A stretch of 54,700 nt of DNA, taken from positions 1 to 54,700 of the forward strand of contig JAEWCC010000026.1 of NCBI GenBank assembly GCA_023390815.1, in the 5' to 3' direction. A program made the position numbers and the translations under genes. This stretch comes from Bacillota bacterium (GTDB lineage: Bacteria; Bacillota; Clostridia; Christensenellales; SZUA-584). Below are positions 1-7,056 of the stretch, piece after piece. Under the pieces are notes generated by a model that saw nothing but the letters and a program-made list of their open reading frames with translations, was not told where the DNA came from and ran no database searches. Numbering within the stretch: position 1 is the stretch's first letter; the number at the start of each line of letters is the position of its first letter.

Positions 1-1
1 T

Positions 2-172
2 ATTGGAGCGGCGCCTATCGGACCAACTGAGCTGGGGCACAATTCCGAATACGTGTTTGCGCTCCCGGCGCGATATAATTATGCGTTTCTCACAGGATAC
101 GAGGAAGTTGAAACGATTATAAAAGGCAATCCACTAAAGCCAATTGAAATAGCCGATACAATCGATCAATAA
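2..172 (+). CDS. C-terminal end of an unrecognised protein (partial)
   Basis: An open frame enters from the left edge and stops with TAA at 170-172, giving about 56 residues. They include the stretches PIGPTELGHNSEYVF and ARYNYAFLTGYEEVE. I do not recognise a family. The length, lack of internal stops and normal amino-acid mix make it a believable gene end, but nothing in it supports a function. The terminator-like hairpin at 444-484 lies about 270 bases downstream, so it need not be this gene's own terminator. Confidence 0.5.
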   Translation: MGAAPIGPTELGHNSEYVFALPARYNYAFLTGYEEVETIIKGNPLKPIEIADTIDQ

Positions 173-229
173 ACCACAAATGGAGAATGCAGACAACGCA
201 CCTTATGCTATATTATTGGAATAGTAGCA

Positions 230-443
230 CGTTTGCTTATCCATCTGTTCAGATCACAGAAATCCCGAACAAAAAAGTTTAGCCGGCCTATGCCGAAGTA
301 CTTGGCTATCAATGGCCTGGGAGGGCAGGTGGTTGCCGGATTCAATTTCTTGATATGTAGGGCCCCCGCAAAGACGTAGGCTTTGTGGGGATAAGGAGGA
401 GCAGCGGAACGTAAAAAAGGCAGTATGCGACGACACTATCGGG
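230..443 (+). other. Gene-free, structure-rich leader-like stretch
   Basis: No convincing coding frame lies between 173 and 672. The part from about 270 to 440 is rich in short complementary GC segments, for example CCCCGC/GTGGGG around 363-400, and is followed by a hairpin with a T-run at 444-484. GCGACG at 427-432 can pair with CGTCGC at 463-468. That pairing would compete with the terminator's 3' arm at 468-473. The layout (structured RNA, alternative pairing, terminator, then gene) is what a cis-regulatory leader looks like, but I could not match it to a known riboswitch class. Confidence 0.3.
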
Positions 444-484
444 GAGCCTGTGCGCAATGTCGCGTCGCAGGCTTTTTGATTTTT
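444..484 (+). terminator. Intrinsic terminator, first copy of a repeated hairpin
   Basis: AGCCTG at 445-450 pairs with CAGGCT at 468-473 and is followed by TTTTTGATTTTT. The sequence closely resembles the hairpin at 3359-3390, with paired base changes preserving the stem. It stands upstream of the DUF819 gene. Confidence 0.6.
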
Positions 485-672
485 GCTAATAGCATAAACA
501 CCAAGCTAAGAGACATATTTGGTGATGTGCAGCAATTCGGCAATCGGTTTTACGCTTGATACAATAACATTTGTTACCGGTATAAATCCTGGTGGACGAG
601 TTTTAATAACCTGTGTTAAACTATCAACAAAATGATCCCGATTTTCAAAAATACTTTAAAGGAACAGGTGTT

Positions 673-1836
673 ATGGCCGCAAATTTGATCGTTGCTGTCG
701 TATTTGTGTTATTCCCCGCACTTGTGATATGGTTGTCTTCAAAAATTAAAATTCTGGAGAAGATCGGCCTGGTTCTGATCTGCTATATCGCGGGAATGAT
801 CGTTGGGAATGTCGGCATTTTACCGGAAGGCTTTGATAAAATACAATCGACAATGCAGGACGTCAGTGTGGCAGTTGCGCTGCCGCTGCTGCTGTTTTCG
901 CTGAACGTAAAAAAGTGGCTGAAGATATCAAAGTCCGGGCTGATTTGTATGGGCCTTGCGGTGATTGCCATCATCGTAACCACGTTTGTGCTGCAGCTCA
1001 CAATTGGCGCGCAGACGGAAAACGGATGGCGGCTTGGCGGTATGTCGGTGGCGGTTTATACCGGCGGTACTCCGAATGTCGCGGCGATCAAAACCGCACT
1101 CAATGTGGACAGCGAGACCTATATACTCTTTAACACCTACGATACGGTATTCTCGTTGATTTACATCTTCTTTATGGCTTCTGTCGCAAGAGTATTTTTT
1201 CAAAAGGTATTCAAGCTCAGGCCGTATACAGCGATGGAAACGCAGGAGGAATCGCAGGCATCGGATATCAGCGACGAGTCAATCGGCGCGTATCGCAAGA
1301 TGTTTAAACCTGAGATCATAAAAGGGCTGCTTCTTGCGTTATTGCTGGCAGTATTAATATTGGCTGCAGCGTTTGTCATCGGCGGCTTGCTCCCGGCGGA
1401 TTTCAGCACTGCGGCTACGATACTGTTTATTACCACTTTTGGAATTTCAGCCTCTTTTATAAAGCCAGTGCGAAGAATCAAATATACCTTCCAGCTTGGC
1501 ATGTATATAATCTATTTGTTCTGCTTCACCGTGGCTTCGATGACAAGGTTCGATGTGCTCGTACATATCAACTGGAGCATATTCCTCTATGTGCTCATAT
1601 CCATCTTCGGAAGTATGCTGCTGCATGCCCTGCTGAGCAAGCTGTTCCGGATCGACTCGGACACGATGATCATTACGTCGGTATCGGCGGTATGCTCGCC
1701 GCCGTTTGTGCCTGTCGTTGTAAGCAGGCTTAAAAATAAGGAGATCCTGATCAGCGGGCTCATCACGGGGATCATCGGTTACGCGATCGGGAACTATCTT
1801 GGCATCGGCATCGCCGTGCTTTTCCGGTCGCTTTGA
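673..1836 (+). CDS. DUF819 (YjcL-type) polytopic membrane protein
   Basis: A 387-residue protein made almost entirely of hydrophobic segments, about ten or eleven membrane spans, with a polar loop near residues 185-215. The motif GGTPN at residues 131-135, followed by VAAIKTAL, is typical of the DUF819 (YjcL) family, whose substrate is unknown; these proteins look like transporters. I chose ATG 673 because AAAGGA at 658-663 lies nine bases before it. An in-frame GTG at 613 has no ribosome binding site. The decarboxylase-like gene 45 bases downstream is probably co-transcribed, so the protein may move that enzyme's substrate or product (inference). The substrate is open. Confidence 0.75.
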   Translation: MAANLIVAVVFVLFPALVIWLSSKIKILEKIGLVLICYIAGMIVGNVGILPEGFDKIQSTMQDVSVAVALPLLLFSLNVKKWLKISKSGLICMGLAVIAIIVTTFVLQLTIGAQTENGWRLGGMSVAVYTGGTPNVAAIKTALNVDSETYILFNTYDTVFSLIYIFFMASVARVFFQKVFKLRPYTAMETQEESQASDISDESIGAYRKMFKPEIIKGLLLALLLAVLILAAAFVIGGLLPADFSTAATILFITTFGISASFIKPVRRIKYTFQLGMYIIYLFCFTVASMTRFDVLVHINWSIFLYVLISIFGSMLLHALLSKLFRIDSDTMIITSVSAVCSPPFVPVVVSRLKNKEILISGLITGIIGYAIGNYLGIGIAVLFRSL

Positions 1837-1881
1837 TAGGACTGAATGAGCAATTACTAATTTGGCAGTGAGGAGACGATT

Positions 1882-3342
1882 ATGAGCGAAAACATCCCTG
1901 AAAAGGGCAGACCATACGAAGAAATACTGGCTCAGTTGGATCAATTCGGCGCAGACGACCCGCTTTATAAGGAAGGCAAAACATGGAGCCTGGTCTATTA
2001 CCTCAATCAAGAGCATACGGAGTTTCTCGAAGCCGCATACGCGAAATATTTCAGCGCAAACGGACTCAATCCCACGGCGTTTAAAAGTCTTAAGCGGCTT
2101 GAAAAGGAAATATTGAAATTTACCGCCGAATTGCTGCATGTAGATGAAAACGCATGCGGAGTTGTCACTTCCGGCGGAACCGAAAGCTGCCTTCTGGCAG
2201 TCAAGACCTATCGCGATCTCGGTAAGGCCAAGGGAATACGAAAGCCGGAGATGATCTTGCCCGAAACGGCGCATGTGGCCTGGGATAAAGGCGCGGAGTA
2301 CTTCGGTGTAAAAATTCGAAGAGCGCCCCTTGCGCCGGATTACGGAGTAGACACGGACGCTGTACGAAAGCTGATTAATCGCAATACGGTCATGATTTTA
2401 GGCTCCGCTCCCGAATATCCGCACGGGATTATAGACCCAATAAAAGAGCTTGGCGAAATTGCGCAGGCGCATCATATTCCGCTGCACGTGGACGCGTGTG
2501 TGGGAGGATATATTCTGCCTTTCATTGAAGCGAATGGCACGGAGCTACCGCTTTGGGATTTCAGAGTGCCGGGCGTCACTTCGGTCTCCGCAGATATTCA
2601 TAAATACGGTTTTGCGGCTAAAGGCGCTTCGTGCATTCTTTACAAGAGCATCGATTATTTTAAATATCAAATATTCGTAAACCAGGACTGGCCGGGCGGC
2701 GTGTTCGCGTCTCCGGCGCTGCTCGGAACCCGACCGGGCGGCGCATATGCCGCTGCATGGGCAACCATTCAGGCAAACGGCAGGGAAGGGTATATGGAGC
2801 TTGCGCGCAGGACGATGAACGCCACTGACAGGCTTAAAGAGGGAATCTCATCAATAGCGGGTCTGGAGATCATCGGCAGACCTCAAGCAAGCTTGTTTTC
2901 GTACCGCGCCGTTGACCCGCGGCTGAATATCTTTGCGGTCGGCGATGAGATGGAGCGCAGGGGATGGTTAGTAGACAGGCTTCAAAGGCCGGATGCCCTG
3001 CATGCCATGGTCACCGCGCCCCATGATAAGGTGGTTGAGCAATACTTAACGGACTTAAAGGCAGCGGTGGAAATCGTCCTCGCTCATCCGGAACTGGGCG
3101 AAACCGGACAAGCCGCAACCTATGGTATGATATCGCACATTCCGTTGCGGGGGATGGTACGAAAGCAGGTCGCGGAAATGTTCGCGAATTCATACAAGTT
3201 GAATGCGAAAGAAATTGATCTGGCCGATAGTGAGGCGCTAGTATCCGATGCGGACGCGGGTAACACCGCACCAGGCAAAAAAGGGTTTGTCCAGAAGCTG
3301 ATTAATTGGTATGTAAAAAGACAAATGTCAAAAAGCAATTAA
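1882..3342 (+). CDS. PLP-dependent decarboxylase/lyase, sphingosine-1-phosphate-lyase-like
   Basis: A 486-residue fold-type I pyridoxal-phosphate enzyme. The cofactor lysine is K241 in SADIHKYG. D204 in HVDACVGG should hold the pyridine nitrogen, and H131 in ETAHVAW should stack on the ring. This pattern belongs to the group II decarboxylase/sphingosine-1-phosphate lyase branch. Characterised members cleave phosphorylated sphingoid bases or decarboxylate amino acids; which applies here cannot be read from sequence. A tail of about 90 residues after 400 ends in a basic segment (KLINWYVKRQMSK) that could touch a membrane. ATG 1882 follows a GAGGAG-like site. A terminator closes the pair with the upstream DUF819 gene. 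Confidence 0.75.
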   Translation: MSENIPEKGRPYEEILAQLDQFGADDPLYKEGKTWSLVYYLNQEHTEFLEAAYAKYFSANGLNPTAFKSLKRLEKEILKFTAELLHVDENACGVVTSGGTESCLLAVKTYRDLGKAKGIRKPEMILPETAHVAWDKGAEYFGVKIRRAPLAPDYGVDTDAVRKLINRNTVMILGSAPEYPHGIIDPIKELGEIAQAHHIPLHVDACVGGYILPFIEANGTELPLWDFRVPGVTSVSADIHKYGFAAKGASCILYKSIDYFKYQIFVNQDWPGGVFASPALLGTRPGGAYAAAWATIQANGREGYMELARRTMNATDRLKEGISSIAGLEIIGRPQASLFSYRAVDPRLNIFAVGDEMERRGWLVDRLQRPDALHAMVTAPHDKVVEQYLTDLKAAVEIVLAHPELGETGQAATYGMISHIPLRGMVRKQVAEMFANSYKLNAKEIDLADSEALVSDADAGNTAPGKKGFVQKLINWYVKRQMSKSN

Positions 3343-3358
3343 TTGTATTTATACGGGA

Positions 3359-3390
3359 GCCCGTGACAATGTCGTGTCGCGGGTTTCTTG
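3359..3390 (+). terminator. Intrinsic terminator, second copy of the repeated hairpin
   Basis: GCCCGTGACA at 3359-3368 pairs over ten positions with TGTCGCGGGT at 3375-3384 around a six-base loop, followed by TTTCTTGATATTT. It ends the two-gene unit 673-3342 and resembles the hairpin at 444-484. Confidence 0.7.
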
Positions 3391-3572
3391 ATATTTACCG
3401 GGTTGAAAAAAACCTGATTCTCACACCTTAATTCGAGCTTTAAAAACGGCATAAAAGCGAATTGGACAATCGAGCGGCGTTATATATTAAAAATCCTGTT
3501 CAGGAGTCTAATCAGAAGAGTTTTAAAGAAGGAAGAATTTATATCGGATTTATGTAGAATGTATGTAGTTAT

Positions 3573-3764
3573 TTAATTTGGGTAAAGGTTGATGCCACCG
3601 CTCCCCACCTGGACTAATTTTCTCTGTTTTATCAGATCCTTAAGCTCATCCGTCGTATAAATCATGACTTGATCGTCGATCCCGTCATCCGGTGCAAACA
3701 CCATATCGGAATCCCATCTGCCAACCAACTTATAGACGCGGCCTCTTATTGTGATAACGATCAT
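3573..3764 (-). CDS. Small hypothetical protein, 63 residues
   Basis: The frame starts at ATG 3764 behind a good ribosome binding site (GAGGGG on the minus strand, 7-8 bases upstream) and encodes 63 residues of mixed beta-strand character, beginning MIVITIRGRVYKLVGRWDSD. The conserved-looking core (DGIDDQVMIYTTDELKDLIKQ) suggests a genuine small protein rather than chance. I do not recognise a family. It is transcribed away from the xdhC-like gene and toward the terminator of the decarboxylase unit. The flanks (3391-3572 and 3765-4006) hold no further genes. Confidence 0.5.
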   Translation of the reverse strand: MIVITIRGRVYKLVGRWDSDMVFAPDDGIDDQVMIYTTDELKDLIKQRKLVQVGSGGINLYPN

Positions 3765-4006
3765 ATATATATCCCCTCAACCTCTATTAAGCCATTACCG
3801 CGCTGAAATAACAACTGTTTATTTATACAAATATCGACATATTAATCAATTTGCATAATGGAAGGAGCATGGGTTTTCGCAGCCCAGTGAGCACTTTAAG
3901 TCAGCGGTAAAAGCGTATATAATATAAGAAAATTTTGTGCTCTGGCATGGACCGGCGGGCTAACAATGTACACCGTGCGATGCAGGGCGCTATCTGGGAG
4001 CGGCGC

Positions 4007-5029
4007 ATGAACCACCAAATTTACTCGAGGATTGTTGAAACACTGGAACGTCACAGACCGGTCGTATTGCAGCAACAGTTTGCGGAAAACTGTCAAGAGG
4101 GAGCAAGCCTCAAGCAACTGGTTGACGAAGGTGATTCGGCTTTCAGCGGTACGCTGCAGCATGGGTGCCCTGTGATGAACGCCGAGAATGGCACGGTGAT
4201 GCTGCGGGAGCCGTTTTTTCCCGAGGAGCGCATGATCGTGCTGGGCGGCGGGCATATCGCCGTGCCGCTCGTCCATTTTGCGGCCATGACGGGGTTTTCG
4301 GTGACCGTGGCGGACGACCGTCCGGCCTTTGCGAACACCCTGCGCTTCCCTTCGGCTGCCAGTGTGATATGCGAAAGCTTTGAGAAGGTGTTTGATCGGC
4401 TGAACATTACGTCCAGCGATTATGTTGTGGTGATTACGCGGGGCCACCGGCATGACATGGTATGCCTCAAGCAATTGCAGCAAGGGCCGGAACCCTTTTA
4501 TGTGGGCATGATCGGCTCGCGGAGGCGAGTGGGGGCTTTAAAAGAGGCACTCATCGAGGAGGGCTGCGACGCGGAAAGGATCAACAGGACGCATACGCCC
4601 ATCGGGCTCGCGATCGGCGCGGTGACGCCGCCGGAGATCGCGATTTCCATCATGGCGGAGATCATTACATGCAAACGCCTGCGGGACGGAAAGGAAAGCC
4701 GCACAAGAAGCTCGGACGTGGACATGCAGGTGCTGCGCCTGCTGGCGGAGGAAAAAGACGTGCCGAAGGCCATCGTCACGGTGGTCAGCGCCAAAGGCTC
4801 GGTGCCGCGGGGGCCGGGCGCGAAAATGCTGGTTTATTTCGACCGGCGTACTGTCGGCAGCATCGGCGGGGGCTGCAGCGAAGCGGCTGTGATTCTTATT
4901 GCCCAGCAAATAATCGGTACGGGCAGGTACTGTCTGCACACGGTGGATATGACAGCAGAGATTGCGGAAGAGGAGGGCATGGTGTGCGGGGGCGTTATGC
5001 AGGTGCTCATCGAAGATTACCAGACCTGA
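4007..5029 (+). CDS. XdhC/CoxI-family molybdenum hydroxylase maturation factor
   Basis: A 340-residue XdhC-type protein. Members of this family bind molybdenum cofactor and help load or sulfurate (here perhaps selenate) xanthine-dehydrogenase-type enzymes. The Rossmann half comes first (VLGGGHIAVPL near residue 80, VVITRGHRHD, GMIGSRRR). The XdhC_CoxI half comes last (VVSAKGSVPRGPGAKML, GSIGGGCSEAAV). Textbook XdhC has the opposite order. A leading region of about 70 residues is poorly conserved. I chose ATG 4007, six bases after GGGAG at 3996-4000, rather than an upstream in-frame ATG at 3935. A TATAAT at 3917-3922 may be its -10 box. It converges on yqeC, ending 20 bases from it. Confidence 0.8.
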   Translation: MNHQIYSRIVETLERHRPVVLQQQFAENCQEGASLKQLVDEGDSAFSGTLQHGCPVMNAENGTVMLREPFFPEERMIVLGGGHIAVPLVHFAAMTGFSVTVADDRPAFANTLRFPSAASVICESFEKVFDRLNITSSDYVVVITRGHRHDMVCLKQLQQGPEPFYVGMIGSRRRVGALKEALIEEGCDAERINRTHTPIGLAIGAVTPPEIAISIMAEIITCKRLRDGKESRTRSSDVDMQVLRLLAEEKDVPKAIVTVVSAKGSVPRGPGAKMLVYFDRRTVGSIGGGCSEAAVILIAQQIIGTGRYCLHTVDMTAEIAEEEGMVCGGVMQVLIEDYQT

Positions 5030-5049
5030 ACGTTTGCGTATTGACCCGT

Positions 5050-5748
5050 TTAGTGCCCGGCGATAAAGCGGCTATAAAAATCGCCGAACCAATCTGTGTC
5101 CCAAGCGGTCATCAGTACGGGACAAGGCGATTGCCGGACGATCTCCATTGCCTGCTCCCTTGTGCGGTTGTCGAGCGTATCGAATTTGTTCAGAAACACA
5201 ACCCGTGGAATGTTTGCGGGTGCATGGCGAAAAAGCCCGTCCGGGTCGGAGATCAACTGTGTGATATGCCGGGCCGAAATGGACTCGCCGTTGTGTGCGC
5301 CCGTAATCCGGCAGAACAGCTCCATGCGGTGTACAATATCGCCGGATACCGGCTGCCCGAGGCAATCCGCGCCGATGACGCCGAGGATGAGGTGGACGGA
5401 TGCCGGGTAAATCGGTTCGTTCTCATTCGGAGCCTTCACCGGCTTGCGGGCCGCGCCGTCCGCTTCGACGATGATATCGTCGAACAGATTGAGCTTTAAG
5501 ATGGCGTTGATGTCTTCCAGGGTGTAGCCTTTCAGCTTTCCATTGCTGAGCGCTTCCTTTGCACCCGTCATAAAAAAACCTAACGCACGGATATTTTCTG
5601 CCGGACCTAAATAAAGGGGACTATCCGTTGGCGTTAAAATTTTCGTCGTCGTGGTGAACAACACGCGGCGTCCCATCCCGGCGAGGTTTTTACCGATATG
5701 ATTGCTGAGCGTGGTTTTTCCGCCCGCCCCGACGACTGCGATAATCAT
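5050..5748 (-). CDS. yqeC: YqeC, selenium-dependent hydroxylase accessory protein
   Basis: A 232-residue P-loop protein with GAGGKTT at residues 7-13, then IIVEADGAARKPVKAP and VFLNKFDTLD. These features define the YqeC family, found only beside selenium-dependent molybdenum hydroxylases. Its biochemical step is unproven; nucleotide-driven processing of the selenium or molybdenum cofactor is the usual guess. ATG 5748 follows CAGGAG. The gene is transcribed away from the AT-rich region, from a promoter at 5778-5806 overlaid by an inverted repeat, so it looks individually regulated. It sits tail to tail with the xdhC-like gene. Partners in the window are yqeB (38.4 kb), mocA (21.6 kb) and selD (51.2 kb). 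Confidence 0.85.
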   Translation of the reverse strand: MIIAVVGAGGKTTLSNHIGKNLAGMGRRVLFTTTTKILTPTDSPLYLGPAENIRALGFFMTGAKEALSNGKLKGYTLEDINAILKLNLFDDIIVEADGAARKPVKAPNENEPIYPASVHLILGVIGADCLGQPVSGDIVHRMELFCRITGAHNGESISARHITQLISDPDGLFRHAPANIPRVVFLNKFDTLDNRTREQAMEIVRQSPCPVLMTAWDTDWFGDFYSRFIAGH

Positions 5749-5777
5749 AAAGCACTCCTGAAATATGACTCACAACA

Positions 5778-5811
5778 ATAATAGTTGTATGCAAAGTAGA
5801 TTACAACTATT
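5778..5811 (-). promoter_or_regulatory. yqeC promoter overlaid by a palindromic operator candidate
   Basis: On the minus strand TTGTAA (5801-5806) and TATTAT (5778-5783) are 17 bases apart. A perfect ten-base inverted repeat, AATAGTTGTA at 5780-5789 and TACAACTATT at 5802-5811, covers both boxes. A repressor bound there would block polymerase. The binding protein is unknown. Confidence 0.5.
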
Positions 5812-5916
5812 GAACTTGTCGTATAGACAGTGGCGCTAAGGACGTATTATTCAAGGCATGGAAAACGGCTTAATAGTCGTGAGACATTTCTGCGCTAATA
5901 CTAAATAAACTAATTA

Positions 5917-6684
5917 CTATATAATTTCTTCTATATTGTAGTAACACACTCCGCTCTCAATTTTTTGATTAATACAATATCCAACCTGTAGTTGCTCAAT
6001 CTTACCAACAAATACAATTTGCTCGAGAGAACCAATTTCGATACAACTTCCTTTGTCCCACTGTTGTGTAGGTAGAATCATTCGAAATTCTTGTTGGTAT
6101 TCAAATTTTTCTTCCTTTCCAAACATCTGATAATAGGGGTATTTGTCTTCAAATTCAATGTCGCCATTTCCACTATAGAACTCTTCGAATTTTTCTTGAT
6201 CGTAGTATACTTGGCTTCCAAATGCTTTATCGCCCCAATGTGACTTTGATAAAATATCAAAGAACGCAGACGGGAAACAAATTAATGCAAAAGAATCATA
6301 ATCAGGGAAATCCTTTTGCACTTGTTTATATAGTGGATCGTCAAAACGTAAAATACCGTCTTTAATCTCTGTATCATAAATCATACGAAAACAACAAATA
6401 GGGATTTTTTTATTTATACCATGTATGATATGAAGCTCTGCTTTATCAGCAAATTTCTGTACAGGCCCATATTTAATGCCGTTTTCACTTTCTTCAATAA
6501 TCGGAGCCCATACCAAATCTAATGCATTATGTTTGACATGTGAATCCCATCTGTCAAATTGTCCTAAAGAGTAATGATCAGAAGTAAAGAACTTATAAGC
6601 TGGATTAAAATAAAATGAGCCCTTATTCTGAATATCGTCAGCCCATTGAGCCTTTGTAAACTTGATCAGAAATTTTAAATTCAT
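5917..6684 (-). CDS. AT-rich hypothetical protein, probably acquired
   Basis: A 255-residue soluble protein beginning MNLKFLIKFTKAQWADDI and then GSFYFNPAYKF. It is rich in aromatic and acidic residues, with no signal peptide or membrane span. The opening pattern (a statement of contact or position, then YFNP) recalls scattered phage- and defence-associated hypothetical proteins, but I cannot place it in a named family. Base composition is far more AT-rich than any neighbour, and the gene interrupts a block of purine/selenium genes, which suggests horizontal transfer. The start at 6684 has only a weak AT-rich upstream region. No partner gene such as an antitoxin is seen beside it. Confidence 0.6.
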   Translation of the reverse strand: MNLKFLIKFTKAQWADDIQNKGSFYFNPAYKFFTSDHYSLGQFDRWDSHVKHNALDLVWAPIIEESENGIKYGPVQKFADKAELHIIHGINKKIPICCFRMIYDTEIKDGILRFDDPLYKQVQKDFPDYDSFALICFPSAFFDILSKSHWGDKAFGSQVYYDQEKFEEFYSGNGDIEFEDKYPYYQMFGKEEKFEYQQEFRMILPTQQWDKGSCIEIGSLEQIVFVGKIEQLQVGYCINQKIESGVCYYNIEEII

Positions 6685-6866
6685 AATTTAAATTTCGCCA
6701 AATTATATAATTTTCCTCTATTATAACCTAGCTAAATGAAGAAACTCGATAGCTTCATCTCAGGTGTCTGCCAAGACAATGAGGCATTTACGGGAATGCA
6801 GTATACTCGAACGGATGGATAGTCAGAGAAAAGCTGAAAAAAATATGATAAAACGCTGTCATCTGT

Positions 6867-6895
6867 TTGACAAAATGATAGATAGATGATACATT
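6867..6895 (+). promoter_or_regulatory. Promoter of the purine-degradation operon
   Basis: TTGACA at 6867-6872 and TACATT at 6890-6895 are separated by 17 bases, predicting a transcript start near 6902. The roughly 155-base leader to ygeY holds two inverted repeats (about 6904-6932 and 6996-7021) and no gene. Confidence 0.6.
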
Positions 6896-6995
6896 CAGAA
6901 TATAAAAAATATTCAGGCTTTCAAAATATTTTTGTAAGACGAAGGGCTGAAGAAATGATAATCAACGATATATTCAATATAGCAATTTGCGTGAG

Positions 6996-7021
6996 ATAGG
7001 GCAATATTAATATTGCCCTAT
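6996..7021 (+). promoter_or_regulatory. Perfect 26-base palindrome, operator or attenuator candidate
   Basis: ATAGGGCAATATT at 6996-7008 is followed directly by its exact reverse complement at 7009-7021. It lies 36 bases before ygeY and downstream of the promoter at 6867-6895, so it could be a roadblock operator or a leader hairpin. Only a weak T-rich run follows, which argues against a plain terminator. Confidence 0.55.
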
Positions 7022-7056
7022 TCTAATATTGTAAAAAACATGAAAGGAATACAAGA

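Noticed and set aside
254..457. Minus-strand frame of 67 residues
   Set aside because: No ribosome binding site, unlikely composition, and it lies across the hairpin-rich leader and terminator.
1447..2274. Long minus-strand frame of 275 residues
   Set aside because: It overlaps two well-supported plus-strand genes and its arginine/histidine-rich composition is typical of a shadow frame in GC-rich DNA.
4462..5499. Plus-strand frame of 345 residues
   Set aside because: It is out of frame across the XdhC-like gene and antisense to yqeC; its composition is shadow-like.
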